A DNA stretch of 64,000 nt from positions 206,535-270,534 of the forward strand of contig NZ_KE159703.1 in the NCBI RefSeq assembly GCF_000403435.2. Reading direction: 5' to 3'. The notes beneath the pieces were generated by a model that ran no database searches, was not told the origin of the DNA, and saw only the letters and a list, made by a program, of their open reading frames with translations. Each line of letters starts with the position of its first letter. Positions within the stretch are counted from its first letter, which is position 1. Positions 30,823 to 41,490 of this stretch are shown piece after piece. The stretch is from Oscillibacter sp. 1-3. GTDB lineage: Bacteria; Bacillota; Clostridia; Oscillospirales; Oscillospiraceae. Both the position numbers and the translations under genes were made by a program.

Positions 30823-30992
30823 GCTGGAGGAAGCAACCCGGCCCCCCTGGCCTGCGCCCTGGAGGTCCTGGAGAAGGCCGCCCGAATGGCGCTTCGGCTT
30901 TCTGGAGACCGGGAAACGCGCTCCGGAGACGAGCTGGGCAGTGAACCGGGAGGAGATCTGCCCTGGAATTTTTGAAGAACAGGGAGGCTGAC

Positions 30993-31934
30993 ATGAGCAG
31001 ACCGATTGTATACATCGACGGCAGGGAGGGCACCACCGGCCTCCAGATCTACGACCGCCTGTCGGCCCGGGAGGACATTGAGCTCCTTCTCATCGACGGG
31101 GAAAAGCGCAAGGACCCGGCGGAGCGGGCCCGGCTGATGAACGGGGCGGACATCGTCTTTCTCTGCCTGCCGGACGATGCCGCCGTGGAGGCCGTGGAGC
31201 TGGCGGCAAATCCCAACACCCGAATCATCGACTGCTCCACCGCCCACCGGGTGGCTCCGGGCTGGGTGTACGGCTTCCCGGAGCTCACCGGCCAGCGGGA
31301 GAAGATCCGTTCTGCCGGGCGGGTGGCCAACCCGGGGTGCTATGCCACCGGCTTTCTGGCCCTGGTCCGGCCCCTGGTGGAGCGGGGCGTGCTTCCCGCC
31401 GGAGCCAGGGTGACCTGCCACGCGCTCTCCGGCTACACCGGCGCGGGGAAAAAGGCCATCGCCCAGTACACCGCCCCGGACCGGGAGACGGAGCTGGACG
31501 GCCCCCGGCACTACGCCGTCTCCCTCAGCCACAAGCACCTGCCGGAGATGGCTGCCGTGGCCGGGCTGGACAGCCCGCCGCTGTTCACACCCATGATCTG
31601 CGATTACCCCCAGGGTATGGTGGTCACGGTTCCCCTGTGGCTGGACCAGCTGAACGGGGAGCAGTCCATTGATACGCTGCGAACGCTGTACGCCGGCTAC
31701 TACTGCGGCAGCCCCGTAGTGGAGCTGCGCCCTGCCGGCGCCCCCGCCTGCGGCTTCATCGGGTCCAACAATCTGGCGGGGAAGGACACCCTCCAGATCT
31801 TTGTCAACGGCGGCGGCGGGGCGGTGCTGCTCTCCGCCCGCCTGGATAACCTGGGCAAGGGCGCCAGCGGCGCGGCGGTGCAGAACATGAACCTGATGCT
31901 GGGCTTTGAAGAGACTGCCGGATTAAGCCTGTAA
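30993..31934 (+). CDS. argC: N-acetyl-gamma-glutamyl-phosphate reductase (short type)
   Basis: A 313-residue NADPH-dependent reductase for the third step of ornithine synthesis. The N-terminal IDGREGTTGLQI replaces the usual GASGYTG loop, as in the shorter ArgC type 2 enzymes. The catalytic cysteine is in ANPGCYATGFLA, and the SLSHKHLPEM histidine region is present. GGGAGG precedes ATG 30993; an upstream in-frame TTG is not needed. Confidence 0.94.
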   Translation: MSRPIVYIDGREGTTGLQIYDRLSAREDIELLLIDGEKRKDPAERARLMNGADIVFLCLPDDAAVEAVELAANPNTRIIDCSTAHRVAPGWVYGFPELTGQREKIRSAGRVANPGCYATGFLALVRPLVERGVLPAGARVTCHALSGYTGAGKKAIAQYTAPDRETELDGPRHYAVSLSHKHLPEMAAVAGLDSPPLFTPMICDYPQGMVVTVPLWLDQLNGEQSIDTLRTLYAGYYCGSPVVELRPAGAPACGFIGSNNLAGKDTLQIFVNGGGGAVLLSARLDNLGKGASGAAVQNMNLMLGFEETAGLSL

Positions 31935-31949
31935 AAGTTTTCGTCCACC

Positions 31950-32128
31950 TTTTTCAAAAGGCGGCGGGGTGCAGGGGCAGGGCCCCTGCCGTCTCGGGCG
32001 ATGCGAAGCGAGCCCGCTTCCAAGAGCGGAGACAGCCAACGCAGTGAAACAAAATGATTGGGCTCCGCCCAAACCCGCCAGGGCGTTGCCCTGGACCCAC
32101 CGCCCTTTGAAAAGGGCGGCCCTAAACT
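31950..32128 (+). repeat. GC-rich dispersed intergenic element before argJ
   Basis: A string of short inverted repeats: GCAGGGGCAGGGCCCCTGC, GGGC-TCC-GCCC, CCAGGGCGTTGCCCTGG and CCGCCCTTTGAAAAGGGCGG. The block AGGGCnTTGCCCnGG-ACCC followed by CTTT...AAAGG recurs at 37.8 kb. No gene is present. Confidence 0.6.
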
Positions 32129-32181
32129 TTATTCTTTTCAGCTGCCGCAGCTATAACAACAAACAGCGAGGTATCAAAACT

Positions 32182-33408
32182 ATGCTGAACTTCATCGACG
32201 GCGGCGTCTGCGCCGCACAGGGCTTCCGGGCCGCCGGCGTCCACGTGGGGGTCAAAACCCACGCCGCTTGGAAAAAGGACGTAGCCCTCATCGTCTCCGA
32301 CACGGACTGCGCCGCAGCGGCGGTGTTCACGAAAAACGTGGTGAAGGCCGCCCCCATCCACGTGGACCTGGCCCATCTCAAAGACGGGCGGGCCCGGGCC
32401 GTCATCGCCAACAGCGGCAACGCCAACGCCTGCGCCCCTCATGGGGAGGAGTACGCGGAGCGCATGTGCGCCGCTGCGGCAAAGGCCATCGGCTGTGAGG
32501 CCGGGGACGTGCTGGTGAGCTCCACCGGCGTCATCGGCCAGACCATCAATGTCTCCGTGATCGAGGAGGGCGTCCCGGCGCTGTACGCTGCCCTGGAGGC
32601 ATCTCCCGAGGCCAGCGACGCCGCGGCCCACGCCATCATGACCACCGACACGGAGAAGAAGGAGGCGGCGGTGGAGACCGTTGTGGGCGGGAAGACTGTC
32701 CGCCTGGGCGGCATCGCCAAGGGCAGCGGCATGATCCACCCCAACATGGGCACCATGCTCTGCTTCCTCACCACGGACTGTGCCATCTCCTCCCAGATGA
32801 TCAAAACCGCCCTGCTGGAGACGGTGAACGTCAGCTTCAACCGCATCAGCGTGGACGGCGACACCTCCACTAACGACACCTGTCTTGTCCTGGCCAACGG
32901 CCTTGCGGGCAACGCCGAGATCATTGAGAAGGGACCGGACTACGAGGCCTTCCTCGCGGCCCTGCGGACGCTGTGTGTGGAGCTGGCGAAAAAGATGGCC
33001 TCCGACGGCGAGGGGGCCAAGCACCTCATTACCTGCTCCGTCGTTGGTGCGAAGAGCGAGGCGTCGGCGGAGATCATCGCCAAGTCCGTCGTCTCCTCCA
33101 CGCTGACCAAGGCCGCCATTTTTGGCGCGGACGCCAACTGGGGCCGGGTGCTGTGCGCCATGGGCTACTCCGGGGAGGACTTTGACCCGGACAAGGTGGA
33201 TGTCCATTTTGCCAGCGCCGCCGGAGACATTGCGGTGTGCGAACAGGGCCGCGGCCTGGATTTTGACGAGGAGCTGGCCAAGACGATCCTGACGGAGCAC
33301 GACGTGGAGATTCTGATCTCCATGGGCGAGGGCCAGGGGACCTGCACCTGCTGGGGCTGTGACATCACTTATGATTATATCAAAATTAACGGCGATTACC
33401 GGACTTGA
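32182..33408 (+). CDS. argJ: Bifunctional glutamate N-acetyltransferase / ornithine acetyltransferase
   Basis: A 408-residue Ntn-type hydrolase-fold enzyme that transfers acetyl from N-acetylornithine to glutamate, so the pathway is cyclic and no argE is needed. It is made as a proenzyme cut before the nucleophile Thr191 in NMGTML, preceded by KGSGMIHPN. Usual homologues have MATML here, so Gly replaces Ala before the threonine. Other blocks are NSGNANACAP, SSTGVIGQ and GADANWGRVLCA. The ribosome site is GCGAGG. It is preceded by a repeat-rich gap and followed by another. Confidence 0.95.
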   Translation: MLNFIDGGVCAAQGFRAAGVHVGVKTHAAWKKDVALIVSDTDCAAAAVFTKNVVKAAPIHVDLAHLKDGRARAVIANSGNANACAPHGEEYAERMCAAAAKAIGCEAGDVLVSSTGVIGQTINVSVIEEGVPALYAALEASPEASDAAAHAIMTTDTEKKEAAVETVVGGKTVRLGGIAKGSGMIHPNMGTMLCFLTTDCAISSQMIKTALLETVNVSFNRISVDGDTSTNDTCLVLANGLAGNAEIIEKGPDYEAFLAALRTLCVELAKKMASDGEGAKHLITCSVVGAKSEASAEIIAKSVVSSTLTKAAIFGADANWGRVLCAMGYSGEDFDPDKVDVHFASAAGDIAVCEQGRGLDFDEELAKTILTEHDVEILISMGEGQGTCTCWGCDITYDYIKINGDYRT

Positions 33409-33876
33409 CCGTTGATTGGCGGACACTGGGGCCGGCTGATGACTGCCGAGGAGGGCGGGGGGCATGGCCCGCACAGGGGTGCGGGCCCCACAAAGATCCC
33501 TCTTGTTCGCCAATGTCACTGAGTTAAAGAAAATTGCCCAATAATGGACTGCAGAAATGTTTTGGATTTCCCTTGTTCAGCTGAAATCCAGGGGCATTTT
33601 AATGCGCTGCTATTTGGAAAATGGTCTTATCTTGATGACATTGGCCTGTCCGCCTGACAGCCGGTCCCGCTCTGTTCCGGTGCATATTGGAAAATCGCTG
33701 TAAGGGTGGAAAAACCTGTGGAGCCAGATCCCCACTGTGGGATCAGCCTTTCAGGGGAAGGCGGCGCCCTACTGTGGGGCCCGCTGCCCTCAGCAGGCCA
33801 TTCCCCCTCAGCGATCCGACTCCCCATCATCCTGCAAAGACGGGGAGCATTTCCCCAAGAGAAAGGAAGATCACCC
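33409..33876. other. Repeat-bearing argJ-argB gap
   Basis: About 470 bases without a gene. It contains a REP-like stem GGCCCGCA / TGCGGGCC with a CCACA tail (33467-33492), a hairpin TGGATTTC / GAAATCCA (near 33569-33596) and degenerate palindromes around 33725-33800 (GATCCC-CACTGT-GGGATC). Confidence 0.65.
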
Positions 33877-34737
<861 letters not shown>

Positions 34738-34739
34738 AC

Positions 34740-35918
34740 ATGACTTCTCAGGAGATCAAGAGCCTGACCCATCAGTATATCATGAACACCTACGGCCGCT
34801 TCCCCGTGGCCATTGACCACGGCCAGGGCGCGCGGCTCTACGACCCAGAGGGCCGGGAGTACGTCGACTTCACCAGCGGCATCGGCGTCACGGACCTGGG
34901 CTATGGGTATCAGCCCTGGGCAGACGCCGTGGCGGCCCAGGCGAAGAAGCTCAATCACGTTTCCAACCTCTTCTACACCGAGCCCGCCGCCCGCCTGGCG
35001 GAGATCCTCTGCAGGCGCACCGGGGAGAGCTGTGTCTTCTTCGCCAACGGCGGCGGAGAGGCCAACGAGGGCCTCATCAAGCTGGCCCGAAAGTACAGCT
35101 TTGACAAGTACGGCCAGGGGCGGAGTACCATCATCACGCTGAAAAATTCCTTCCACGGCCGCACCGTCACCACCTTGAAGGCCACGGGGCAGGACGTGTT
35201 CCACAACTACTTCTTCCCCTTTACCGAGGGGTTCCGCTACGCCGCCGCCAACGATCTTGACTCCCTGAGGGCCGCCGCCGGCGAGGACGTGTGCGCCGTT
35301 ATGGTGGAGCTGGTTCAGGGCGAGGGCGGCGTGCTGCCCCTGGAGCCGGACTATGTGAAGGCTCTGGCGGAGCTCTGCGCCGAAAAGGATTGGCTGCTGC
35401 TGGCGGACGAGGTCCAGACCGGCGTGGGCCGGACGGGCAGCCTCTTCGCCTTCCAGCAGTACGGCATCCTGCCGGACGCGGTGTCCTTTGCCAAGGGCAT
35501 CGCCGGGGGCCTGCCCATGAGCGGCATCCTGGCCAATGAGAAGTGCCGGAACGTGCTGGGGCCCGGCACCCACGCCACCACCTTCGGCGCCAATCCCGTC
35601 TGCGCCGCCGCGGGCCTGGTGGTGCAGGAGACCCTGAGCGACGCCTTTTTGGAGGAGATCAAGGCCAAGGGCGCATACCTCCGCGAGGGCATTGAATCGC
35701 TGGCCCTGCCCTGCTTCGACAGGACCCGGGGCCTGGGATTGATGATCGGCATCGAGGTCAAAGACGGCTTTACCAACAAGGACATCGCAAACCGGCTCAT
35801 TGAAAACGGCCTCCTGGTGCTGACTGCGGGCCCCGGCATGCGCCTGCTGCCGCCGCTGGTCATCACGAAGGAGGAGATGGATCAGGGGCTGGAGATCATG
35901 CGGAAGGTTTTGGCATAA
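34740..35918 (+). CDS. argD: Acetylornithine aminotransferase
   Basis: A 392-residue class III PLP aminotransferase. The PLP lysine is Lys252 in [12 protein letters not shown], the aspartate is in [14 protein letters not shown], and [15 protein letters not shown] is present. The substrate loop reads [18 protein letters not shown], where the more common form has NSGAEANE. ATG 34740 is favoured because GGGAGG then sits 8 bases upstream; ATG 34734, overlapping the argB stop, is too close. Confidence 0.94.
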   Translation: MTSQEIKSLTHQYIMNTYGRFPVAIDHGQGARLYDPEGREYVDFTSGIGVTDLGYGYQPWADAVAAQAKKLNHVSNLFYTEPAARLAEILCRRTGESCVFFANGGGEANEGLIKLARKYSFDKYGQGRSTIITLKNSFHGRTVTTLKATGQDVFHNYFFPFTEGFRYAAANDLDSLRAAAGEDVCAVMVELVQGEGGVLPLEPDYVKALAELCAEKDWLLLADEVQTGVGRTGSLFAFQQYGILPDAVSFAKGIAGGLPMSGILANEKCRNVLGPGTHATTFGANPVCAAAGLVVQETLSDAFLEEIKAKGAYLREGIESLALPCFDRTRGLGLMIGIEVKDGFTNKDIANRLIENGLLVLTAGPGMRLLPPLVITKEEMDQGLEIMRKVLA

Positions 35919-36054
35919 CAGATATATCCAGACAGGCCGCCGAGGGTGGCGGCCCCTGTTTCTTTCTATTAAAAAACCTCCTGCAGGGGGCCGGCGCTCT
36001 TGCCGGCCCGTTCCCCCCGGTTTTGCGAAATTGACGAAAGAGAGGCGTTCTCCC

Positions 36055-37038
36055 ATGAACAACCACACCCATTTCTTAAAGCTTTTGGACTTTACCCCTG
36101 CTGAGATTCAGCAGTTCCTGGACACTGCCGCCGATTTGAAGGCCAAGAAAAAGGCGGGGATTCCCCACCGGTACTTAGAGGGCAAAAACGTGGCGTTGAT
36201 CTTTGAGAAGACCTCCACCCGTACCCGCTGCGCCTTTGAGGTGGCGGCCCAGGACCTGGGGATGGGCTCCACCTACCTGGGGCCCACCGGCTCCCAGATC
36301 GGCGTGAAGGAGTCCATCGCCGACACCGCCCGGGTGCTGGGGAGGATGTACGACGGCGTCGAGTACCGGGGATTCGGACAGGCGTTGGTGGAGGAGCTGG
36401 CGGCGCACGCCGGGGTGCCGGTGTTCAACGGGCTGACCAACGAGTTCCATCCCACCCAGATCTTGGCGGACTTTTTGACCATACAGGAGCATTTTGGAAA
36501 GCTCAAGGGCGTGAAGCTGGTGTACCTGGGGGACGCCCGGTTTAACATGGGCAACAGCCTGATGGTGGGCTGCGCCAAGATGGGGATGCACTTCGTGGCC
36601 TGCGCTCCCAAGGCGTATATGCCGGACCCCGCCCTGGTGGAGACCTGCCAAAAGATTGCCGGGGAGACCGGCGCGGCGCTGGAGTTCATAGAGGACCCCA
36701 TGGAGGCCGCAAAGGCCGCGGACGTGCTGTACACCGACGTGTGGGTCTCCATGGGCGAGCCGGTGGAGGTCTGGCAGGAGCGCATCGAGGCCCTGGGACC
36801 CTATCAGGTGACAAAGGCCCTGATGGACAACGCCGGCCCCCAGTGTAAGTTCATGCACTGCCTGCCCGCCTACCACGACCACAAGACCAAGGTGGGACGC
36901 GAGATGGGCGAGAAGTTTGGACGCAGCGCCATGGAGGTCCCCGACGAGGTCTTTGAGTCCCCGGCCTCCATCGTCTTCGACGAGGCGGAGAACCGGATGC
37001 ACACCATCAAGGCGGTTATGTACGAGCTGATGAAGTGA
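36055..37038 (+). CDS. argF: Ornithine carbamoyltransferase
   Basis: A 327-residue enzyme that makes citrulline from ornithine and carbamoyl phosphate. Carbamoyl-phosphate binding is [12 protein letters not shown], followed by [12 protein letters not shown], the ornithine loop DVWVSMGE and [11 protein letters not shown] 36055 follows GAGAGGCG. It is the last gene of the cluster. No carAB is present, so carbamoyl phosphate comes from elsewhere. Confidence 0.96.
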   Translation: MNNHTHFLKLLDFTPAEIQQFLDTAADLKAKKKAGIPHRYLEGKNVALIFEKTSTRTRCAFEVAAQDLGMGSTYLGPTGSQIGVKESIADTARVLGRMYDGVEYRGFGQALVEELAAHAGVPVFNGLTNEFHPTQILADFLTIQEHFGKLKGVKLVYLGDARFNMGNSLMVGCAKMGMHFVACAPKAYMPDPALVETCQKIAGETGAALEFIEDPMEAAKAADVLYTDVWVSMGEPVEVWQERIEALGPYQVTKALMDNAGPQCKFMHCLPAYHDHKTKVGREMGEKFGRSAMEVPDEVFESPASIVFDEAENRMHTIKAVMYELMK

Positions 37039-37044
37039 ATAAAA

Positions 37045-37071
37045 ACCGCCTCCGGCAGCGCCGGAGGCGGT
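37045..37071. terminator. Hairpin closing the arg cluster
   Basis: ACCGCCTCCGGC-AGC-GCCGGAGGCGGT, 6 bases after the argF stop. There is no T-run on the plus strand, while on the minus strand TTTTT follows directly, so it can also end minus-strand transcription. Confidence 0.7.
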
Positions 37072-37138
37072 GAGGATATTGCAAAAAGCAGGGCGGCCGG
37101 ATCAAAACGTGCCGCTCTTGTTTTGCGCTTTTACCCTG

Positions 37139-37549
37139 TCAGGGATGTTTTTGTCCGTTGCAGCGATGTGAGCCCATGTCAAACCAGGTAATCAGCTCGC
37201 CGCATGCAGGGCACTTGTGCTGTTCAATCTTCTCGCGAAGCCATTGGGGAATGCCGACTTCCCGCATACGCAGGGAATCGGGGATGACGGAGGCATGATT
37301 GCAGATGCCGTTGATGACCGGCTTTGTGCTGAATTCCCTCAACTTTTCACAGGGAAAATCCTGGCACTCACAGCAGCGGCGAACACCGTGACACACAGCG
37401 CAGTCCAAAAATCCATGATCGGCGCAATTTTGACATCCCTTGCGGACGTAGTCGGAAAGACAGCCGTGACATTCGTCGGGAAAGGACGGACAGGCCCCGC
37501 AAAACAGACCGCATATTGACGCGCAGTCCTCATCTGGAATTCTTTTCAT
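37139..37549 (-). CDS. DUF3795-type cysteine-rich protein
   Basis: A 136-residue protein with many cysteines: SICGLFCGACPSFPDECHGC, KGCQNCADHGFLDCAVC, RRCCECQDFPCEKL and KCPACGELI. This matches DUF3795, a presumed metal- or zinc-binding family common in anaerobes. ATG 37547-37549 is chosen because GAGG lies 7 bases upstream; the longer open frame would enter the MITE-like repeat. Monocistronic. No biochemical function is known to me. Confidence 0.8.
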   Translation of the reverse strand: MKRIPDEDCASICGLFCGACPSFPDECHGCLSDYVRKGCQNCADHGFLDCAVCHGVRRCCECQDFPCEKLREFSTKPVINGICNHASVIPDSLRMREVGIPQWLREKIEQHKCPACGELITWFDMGSHRCNGQKHP

Positions 37550-37584
37550 AGCTTGCCTCGCTCCAATCAGAGTAGATTGGTCAA

Positions 37585-37754
37585 TACTAGGCCTTGTTTG
37601 AAAAAAGCGGAATGCCCAACGGCGAGAGATGTTTTCGCCAATCAAGGCAAATTTTTGCAGGCGGGCTGACGCCCGGCAAGAAAACTTAACGCAGAGTGGC
37701 GGATAAAGATCCACCGTTTGGGCGTTTTGACTTTTTTCAAACAAGGCTTGAATA
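37585..37754. mobile_element. MITE-like element with inverted ends
   Basis: GCCTTGTTTGAAAAAAG (37591-37607) recurs as its exact complement CTTTTTTCAAACAAGGC (37731-37747). The similarity extends inward through GCCCAACGG and CCGTTTGGGC, giving imperfect arms of about 35 bases around a 90-base core with a GCGGGC-TGAC-GCCCGG hairpin. It encodes nothing. Target duplications are not clear. Confidence 0.6.
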
Positions 37755-37805
37755 TAAAGTATACTTAAATTATGCGGACAAGTCAATACAGCAAGAGAGG
37801 AATAC

Positions 37806-37862
37806 TCAGGGCTTTGCCCCGGGACCCCGCAGACTTTGCAAAGGCTTGCGAAACCTTTTTCC
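37806..37862 (+). repeat. Second copy of the GC-rich intergenic block
   Basis: CAGGGCTTTGCCCCGGGACCC followed by CTTTGCAAAGG-type spacing corresponds to the argJ-upstream block near 32080-32125, though the copies are diverged. Confidence 0.5.
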
Positions 37863-37985
37863 GTGCTTCGCGCCTCTTTCATGCGTTTGCCCGGGGAACA
37901 CCCAAAGCCGCGAGGGCCGACAGCAGGTGTCCTTTTGGCCTGTTGTCAAAAATGTCTGGTTAGGGGCCTTTCTTCCAAAATCGGC

Positions 37986-38014
37986 TTGACAGCCGCGTCT
38001 GTCCCTCCTAAAAT
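37986..38014 (+). promoter_or_regulatory. malQ promoter
   Basis: TTGACA, 17-base spacer, TAAAAT, about 38 bases before the malQ ATG. Confidence 0.7.
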
Positions 38015-38051
38015 AGAATAGCAATTCTAGCAGACAAGAGGAGAGGGTTTT

Positions 38052-39524
38052 ATGGAACGTTCCGCCGGCATTCTGCTGCCGATTTTTTCCCTGCCGGGGG
38101 CCTATGGCGCCGGCGTCCTGGGGACGGAGGCCCGAGAGTTTGTGGATTTCCTCCGCGATGCCGGACAGAAGTGGTGGCAGATTCTGCCCATCGGCCCCAC
38201 TGGGGCGGGCAACTCCCCCTATACCAGCGAGTCCACCTTCGCGGGCAGCCCCCTGCTGATCGACTTGGAGCATCTGGCGGCGGAGGGGCTGCTGGACCGG
38301 TCCGACCTGGAGGGCGCCCGGGTGCCGCCCTCGGACCGGATCGACTACGGAGAGCTGTACCGGCTGCGGGAGCCCCTGCTGCGCAAGGCCTTCCAGCGGG
38401 CCAGGGGGAAGGGGGACGAGGCCGTCCGGGCTTTCGCGGAGAAAAATCCCTGGCTGGCGGAATACGTGCTGTACCGGGCCGCCAAGATCCACTTTGAAAA
38501 CGCGGCCTGGTTCGACTGGCCGGACGAGGGCCTGCGCCGCCACGAGCCGGAGGCCCTGGACCGCTGGCGGCGGGAGCTTCAGGAGGATGTGGCCTTCCGC
38601 TCCTACGTGCAGTACTGGTTTTTCACCCAGTGGGCGGAGCTGAAGGACTACGCCAACGGAAACGGCGTGGGAATCATCGGCGATATGCCCATCTATGTCT
38701 CCCTGGACTCCGCTGACGTGTGGTCGGAGCGGGGGGAGTTTCTGCTGGACGGCGAGGGCCGTCCCTCCAAGGTGGCGGGGGTGCCGCCGGACTACTTCTC
38801 GGAGGAGGGCCAGCTCTGGGGCAATCCCCTGTACGACTGGCCAGCCATGAAGCGGGACGGCTTCGGCTGGTGGATTCGCCGGGTGGAGGGGGCCAGCAGG
38901 CTCTTCGACGCCATCCGCATCGATCACTTCCGGGGACTGGAGAGCTACTGGGCCGTTCCCGCCGGGTCCGACACCGCCAAGACGGGGGCCTGGGAGAAGG
39001 GCCCCGGCATGGATTTGCTGCGGGTGCTCATCAGCTGGTTTCCCAAGACCACATACATTGCCGAGGATCTGGGAATCCTCACCGACGATGTCCACCGGCT
39101 GCGGGAGGAGGCGGGCCTGCCGGGAATGAAGGTTCTGGAGTTCGCCTTCTCCGGGCCGGACAACGCGTATCTTCCCCACCACTACAAGCCCGGCTGCATC
39201 TGCTACACCGGAACCCACGACAACGACACCGCCGCGGGCTGGTACGCCCACGCCTCGGAGGAGGAGCGGGCCTTTGTGAAGACGTACCTGGGCGTGTCCG
39301 ACGCCGGGAGCGCGGCGCGGGCCCTGCTCCGGTGCGGGCAGGGCAGCGTGGCGGAGCTGTTCGTGGCCCAGATGCAGGACTACCTGGGCCTTGGCAGCGA
39401 GGCGCGGCTCAACGTCCCTGGCGTGGCGGAGGGCAACTGGCGCTGGCGGCTGCTGCCCGGACAGGTCACGGAGGCGCTGGCGGAGGAGATCCGTGCCATG
39501 ACGGCGGCGTTCAGCCGGTGCTGA
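38052..39524 (+). CDS. malQ: 4-alpha-glucanotransferase (amylomaltase)
   Basis: A 490-residue GH77 enzyme that disproportionates malto-oligosaccharides in glycogen or maltodextrin metabolism. Typical blocks are WWQILPIGPTGAGNSPY, GIIGDMPIYVSLDSADVW, VAGVPPDYFSEEGQLWGNP, the nucleophile Asp in IRIDHFRG, the acid Glu in YIAEDLG and THDNDT. GAGGAGAGGG lies upstream. Monocistronic, with its own promoter and terminator; no other glycogen genes are adjacent. Confidence 0.95.
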   Translation: MERSAGILLPIFSLPGAYGAGVLGTEAREFVDFLRDAGQKWWQILPIGPTGAGNSPYTSESTFAGSPLLIDLEHLAAEGLLDRSDLEGARVPPSDRIDYGELYRLREPLLRKAFQRARGKGDEAVRAFAEKNPWLAEYVLYRAAKIHFENAAWFDWPDEGLRRHEPEALDRWRRELQEDVAFRSYVQYWFFTQWAELKDYANGNGVGIIGDMPIYVSLDSADVWSERGEFLLDGEGRPSKVAGVPPDYFSEEGQLWGNPLYDWPAMKRDGFGWWIRRVEGASRLFDAIRIDHFRGLESYWAVPAGSDTAKTGAWEKGPGMDLLRVLISWFPKTTYIAEDLGILTDDVHRLREEAGLPGMKVLEFAFSGPDNAYLPHHYKPGCICYTGTHDNDTAAGWYAHASEEERAFVKTYLGVSDAGSAARALLRCGQGSVAELFVAQMQDYLGLGSEARLNVPGVAEGNWRWRLLPGQVTEALAEEIRAMTAAFSRC

Positions 39525-39583
39525 GCTGGGCGCGGCGGAGCGGAGACGTTCCCAGGGCCTTCTCCCGTGAATACAGGTTCTAA

Positions 39584-39622
39584 GGGCAGGGCGGACCATT
39601 TTGGTCCGCCCTGCCCGTTTTT
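39584..39622. terminator. Bidirectional terminator after malQ
   Basis: GGGCAGGGCGGACC / GGTCCGCCCTGCCC (14 bp) with loop ATTTT, followed by GTTTTTA, between convergent genes. Confidence 0.85.
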
Positions 39623-40442
39623 ACTGCCACGCAATTAGACCCAGATGTTTGCCAAGCGCGTCCAAATGCGACTCGTCCAGGGCTCCGGCATGAATATCCG
39701 CATAAAATCCATTGCTTCGTATCCACGCGATGAGCGTTTCCTCGGAATACATCACCGCAATTCCATACGCGTTGAACTCCGGTAAGAGGTGATAGCGGTC
39801 ATTGCAGAAGCTCTCTAATTCCCTTTCAATATCGAGGGTTGTTACAAAGCTTCCTTTGCATCTTCCCTTCTTAAAAACGGGCTTGTTTTCCAGAGCGATT
39901 GTAAGCATTCTGCCTGCGCAGAACTGATAACAGGAAAAGCCGCTCCGCTCTATATTCCATTCCCGTTTGTAATATTGCGCAAGGCGCCCGCCTGTGATCT
40001 CATAGCCGGCAATTGGCGCCCGCTTCTTTTTGAAGAAGACGAGGATTCCCTGCTCTTCATAAATTTCATCCAGGGGTAAAAAGCGCTCCGCGCCCGCAAA
40101 ATATTCCTCCTGATGATGAATCGCTGTATAGATCAGCTTTAATTCCTCGGGGAAAGGGCGGCCTAGTTTTTCCTCAACCGCGGAGAAATCGACCGTTTCC
40201 TCTGTGTTGAGGTTCATGAACAGGCTCATTTTTAAGAGCATAGTCCGCAGATCCGCGTACTCCGGCTCCAGCAGCCTGTGATTGTCCCATAGACGAACCG
40301 CCCGGTCGTCTTCACAGATCGGGTGTTCTGACTGGATCAACTCCGGTTTGATGATGGAGAGGCTTGCATACCCGCACATCTGCGTTTCATCATATCGGCC
40401 ATAATAGACCTTTTTCCTGTAAAAGTAAAATCCCTCTTTCAT
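39621..40442 (-). CDS. SUKH-like (SMI1/KNR4-type) protein
   Basis: A 273-residue soluble protein, AT-richer than its flanks. The central part (FSAVEEKLGRPFPEELKLIY, then FLPLDEIYEEQGILVFFKKK) resembles the SUKH fold found in many bacterial immunity proteins. The N-terminal (MKEGFYFYRKKVYYGRYDET) and C-terminal portions are not recognised. GGAGGG precedes ATG 40440-40442. No toxin gene is adjacent, so an orphan immunity or regulatory role is only a guess. Confidence 0.55.
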   Translation of the reverse strand: MKEGFYFYRKKVYYGRYDETQMCGYASLSIIKPELIQSEHPICEDDRAVRLWDNHRLLEPEYADLRTMLLKMSLFMNLNTEETVDFSAVEEKLGRPFPEELKLIYTAIHHQEEYFAGAERFLPLDEIYEEQGILVFFKKKRAPIAGYEITGGRLAQYYKREWNIERSGFSCYQFCAGRMLTIALENKPVFKKGRCKGSFVTTLDIERELESFCNDRYHLLPEFNAYGIAVMYSEETLIAWIRSNGFYADIHAGALDESHLDALGKHLGLIAWQ

Positions 40443-40505
40443 TTTTCGCCCTCCGTCCGCTTTGGCCGTCCAATGACGACGCAAAGCGCCGCTTTTATAT
40501 TGTGC

Positions 40506-40919
40506 TCACAGCGCCATCAGCAGCGTCCCCGCGCCGATGAGGACACAGCCGGCCAGGGATTTGGCGGTGAATTTCTCGTGGAGAAAGACGAAGGCCAGCG
40601 CCAGCGTGATGACCACGCTGAGCTTGTCGACAGGCACCACCTTGGAGGCCTCGCCGATCTGGAGGGCCTTGTAGTAGCACAGCCAGGAGGCCCCGGTGGC
40701 AAGACCGGAGAGGATCAGAAACAGCCAGCTCCTCCGGCTGATGTCCGTGATGCCGCCCTGGGCGTTGGTGACAAACACCATGCCCCAGGCCATAACCAGC
40801 ACCACGACGGTGCGGATGGCGGTGGCCAGGTTGGAGGACACGCCCTCAATACCCACCTTTGCCAGGATAGAGGTCAGGGCGGCGAAGACCGCCGATAAAA
40901 GGGCCAGGATGAACCACAT
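40506..40919 (-). CDS. EamA/DMT-family transporter, single four-helix unit
   Basis: A 137-residue membrane protein with about five hydrophobic helices and one EamA repeat: MWFILALLSAVFAALTSILA, then LSGLATGASWLCYYKALQIG and VPVDKLSVVITLALAFVFL. This half-length form acts as a dimer in the drug/metabolite transporter superfamily. Substrate unknown. A weak AAGGGAAG lies upstream of the ATG. The GNAT gene upstream is on the same strand, 63 bases away. Confidence 0.85.
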   Translation of the reverse strand: MWFILALLSAVFAALTSILAKVGIEGVSSNLATAIRTVVVLVMAWGMVFVTNAQGGITDISRRSWLFLILSGLATGASWLCYYKALQIGEASKVVPVDKLSVVITLALAFVFLHEKFTAKSLAGCVLIGAGTLLMAL

Positions 40920-40982
40920 AGCAACGCTTCCCTTCTTCCGAGATATGTTCAGATGCCGGATGCCGCGGGGCGGGCCCCGCTG

Positions 40983-41414
40983 TCACAGAGGCTTTTCCAT
41001 GGCCACGTGGGGCACCGGGGCGCACTCCATGATGAAGACCTCGCTGGTGGTCTTATAGCCGCGGCGGGCATAGAAGGGCTGGGCCGTCACCCGGGCGTCC
41101 AGGTACATGGTCTTTCCGCCCTGCTCCGCCGCCATGGCCTCCATCCGCTCCAGCAGCTCCCCGCCGATGCCGCTGCCCTGGAGCGCGAAGTCCACGCACA
41201 GATATTCCACCTTGAATACCTCCTTGTGGCTCATGACGCCGACGCCCAGAAGCTGCCCGCCGTCAAAGGCGCCGATGACGGCGGACTCCTTTTCGCAGCT
41301 GAAATCCTCCTTGTGGATGTCCAGGCCCAGGGGAATCCGCATGACCCGGTTCCGCAGCTCCAGCGTCTCCAGGTACTCCGCCGAGCCGTATTCGATGGGT
41401 TTGATCTGCCGCAT
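40983..41414 (-). CDS. GNAT-family N-acetyltransferase
   Basis: A 143-residue acetyl-CoA-dependent acetyltransferase. The acetyl-CoA loop region is VEYLCVDFALQGSGIGGELL, and the C-terminal strand is LDARVTAQPFYARRGYK, as in ElaA-like and other GNATs. CAGGAGG precedes ATG. Acceptor unknown. It is in a run of small minus-strand genes with EamA and the CAT-like gene. Confidence 0.85.
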   Translation of the reverse strand: MRQIKPIEYGSAEYLETLELRNRVMRIPLGLDIHKEDFSCEKESAVIGAFDGGQLLGVGVMSHKEVFKVEYLCVDFALQGSGIGGELLERMEAMAAEQGGKTMYLDARVTAQPFYARRGYKTTSEVFIMECAPVPHVAMEKPL

Positions 41415-41490
41415 ATGTACGCCTCCTGAAAATATGATAAAAGATTATAGCACGCAGGGGATGCCCTGCCAAGGCGGGGAGGCGGAAATT

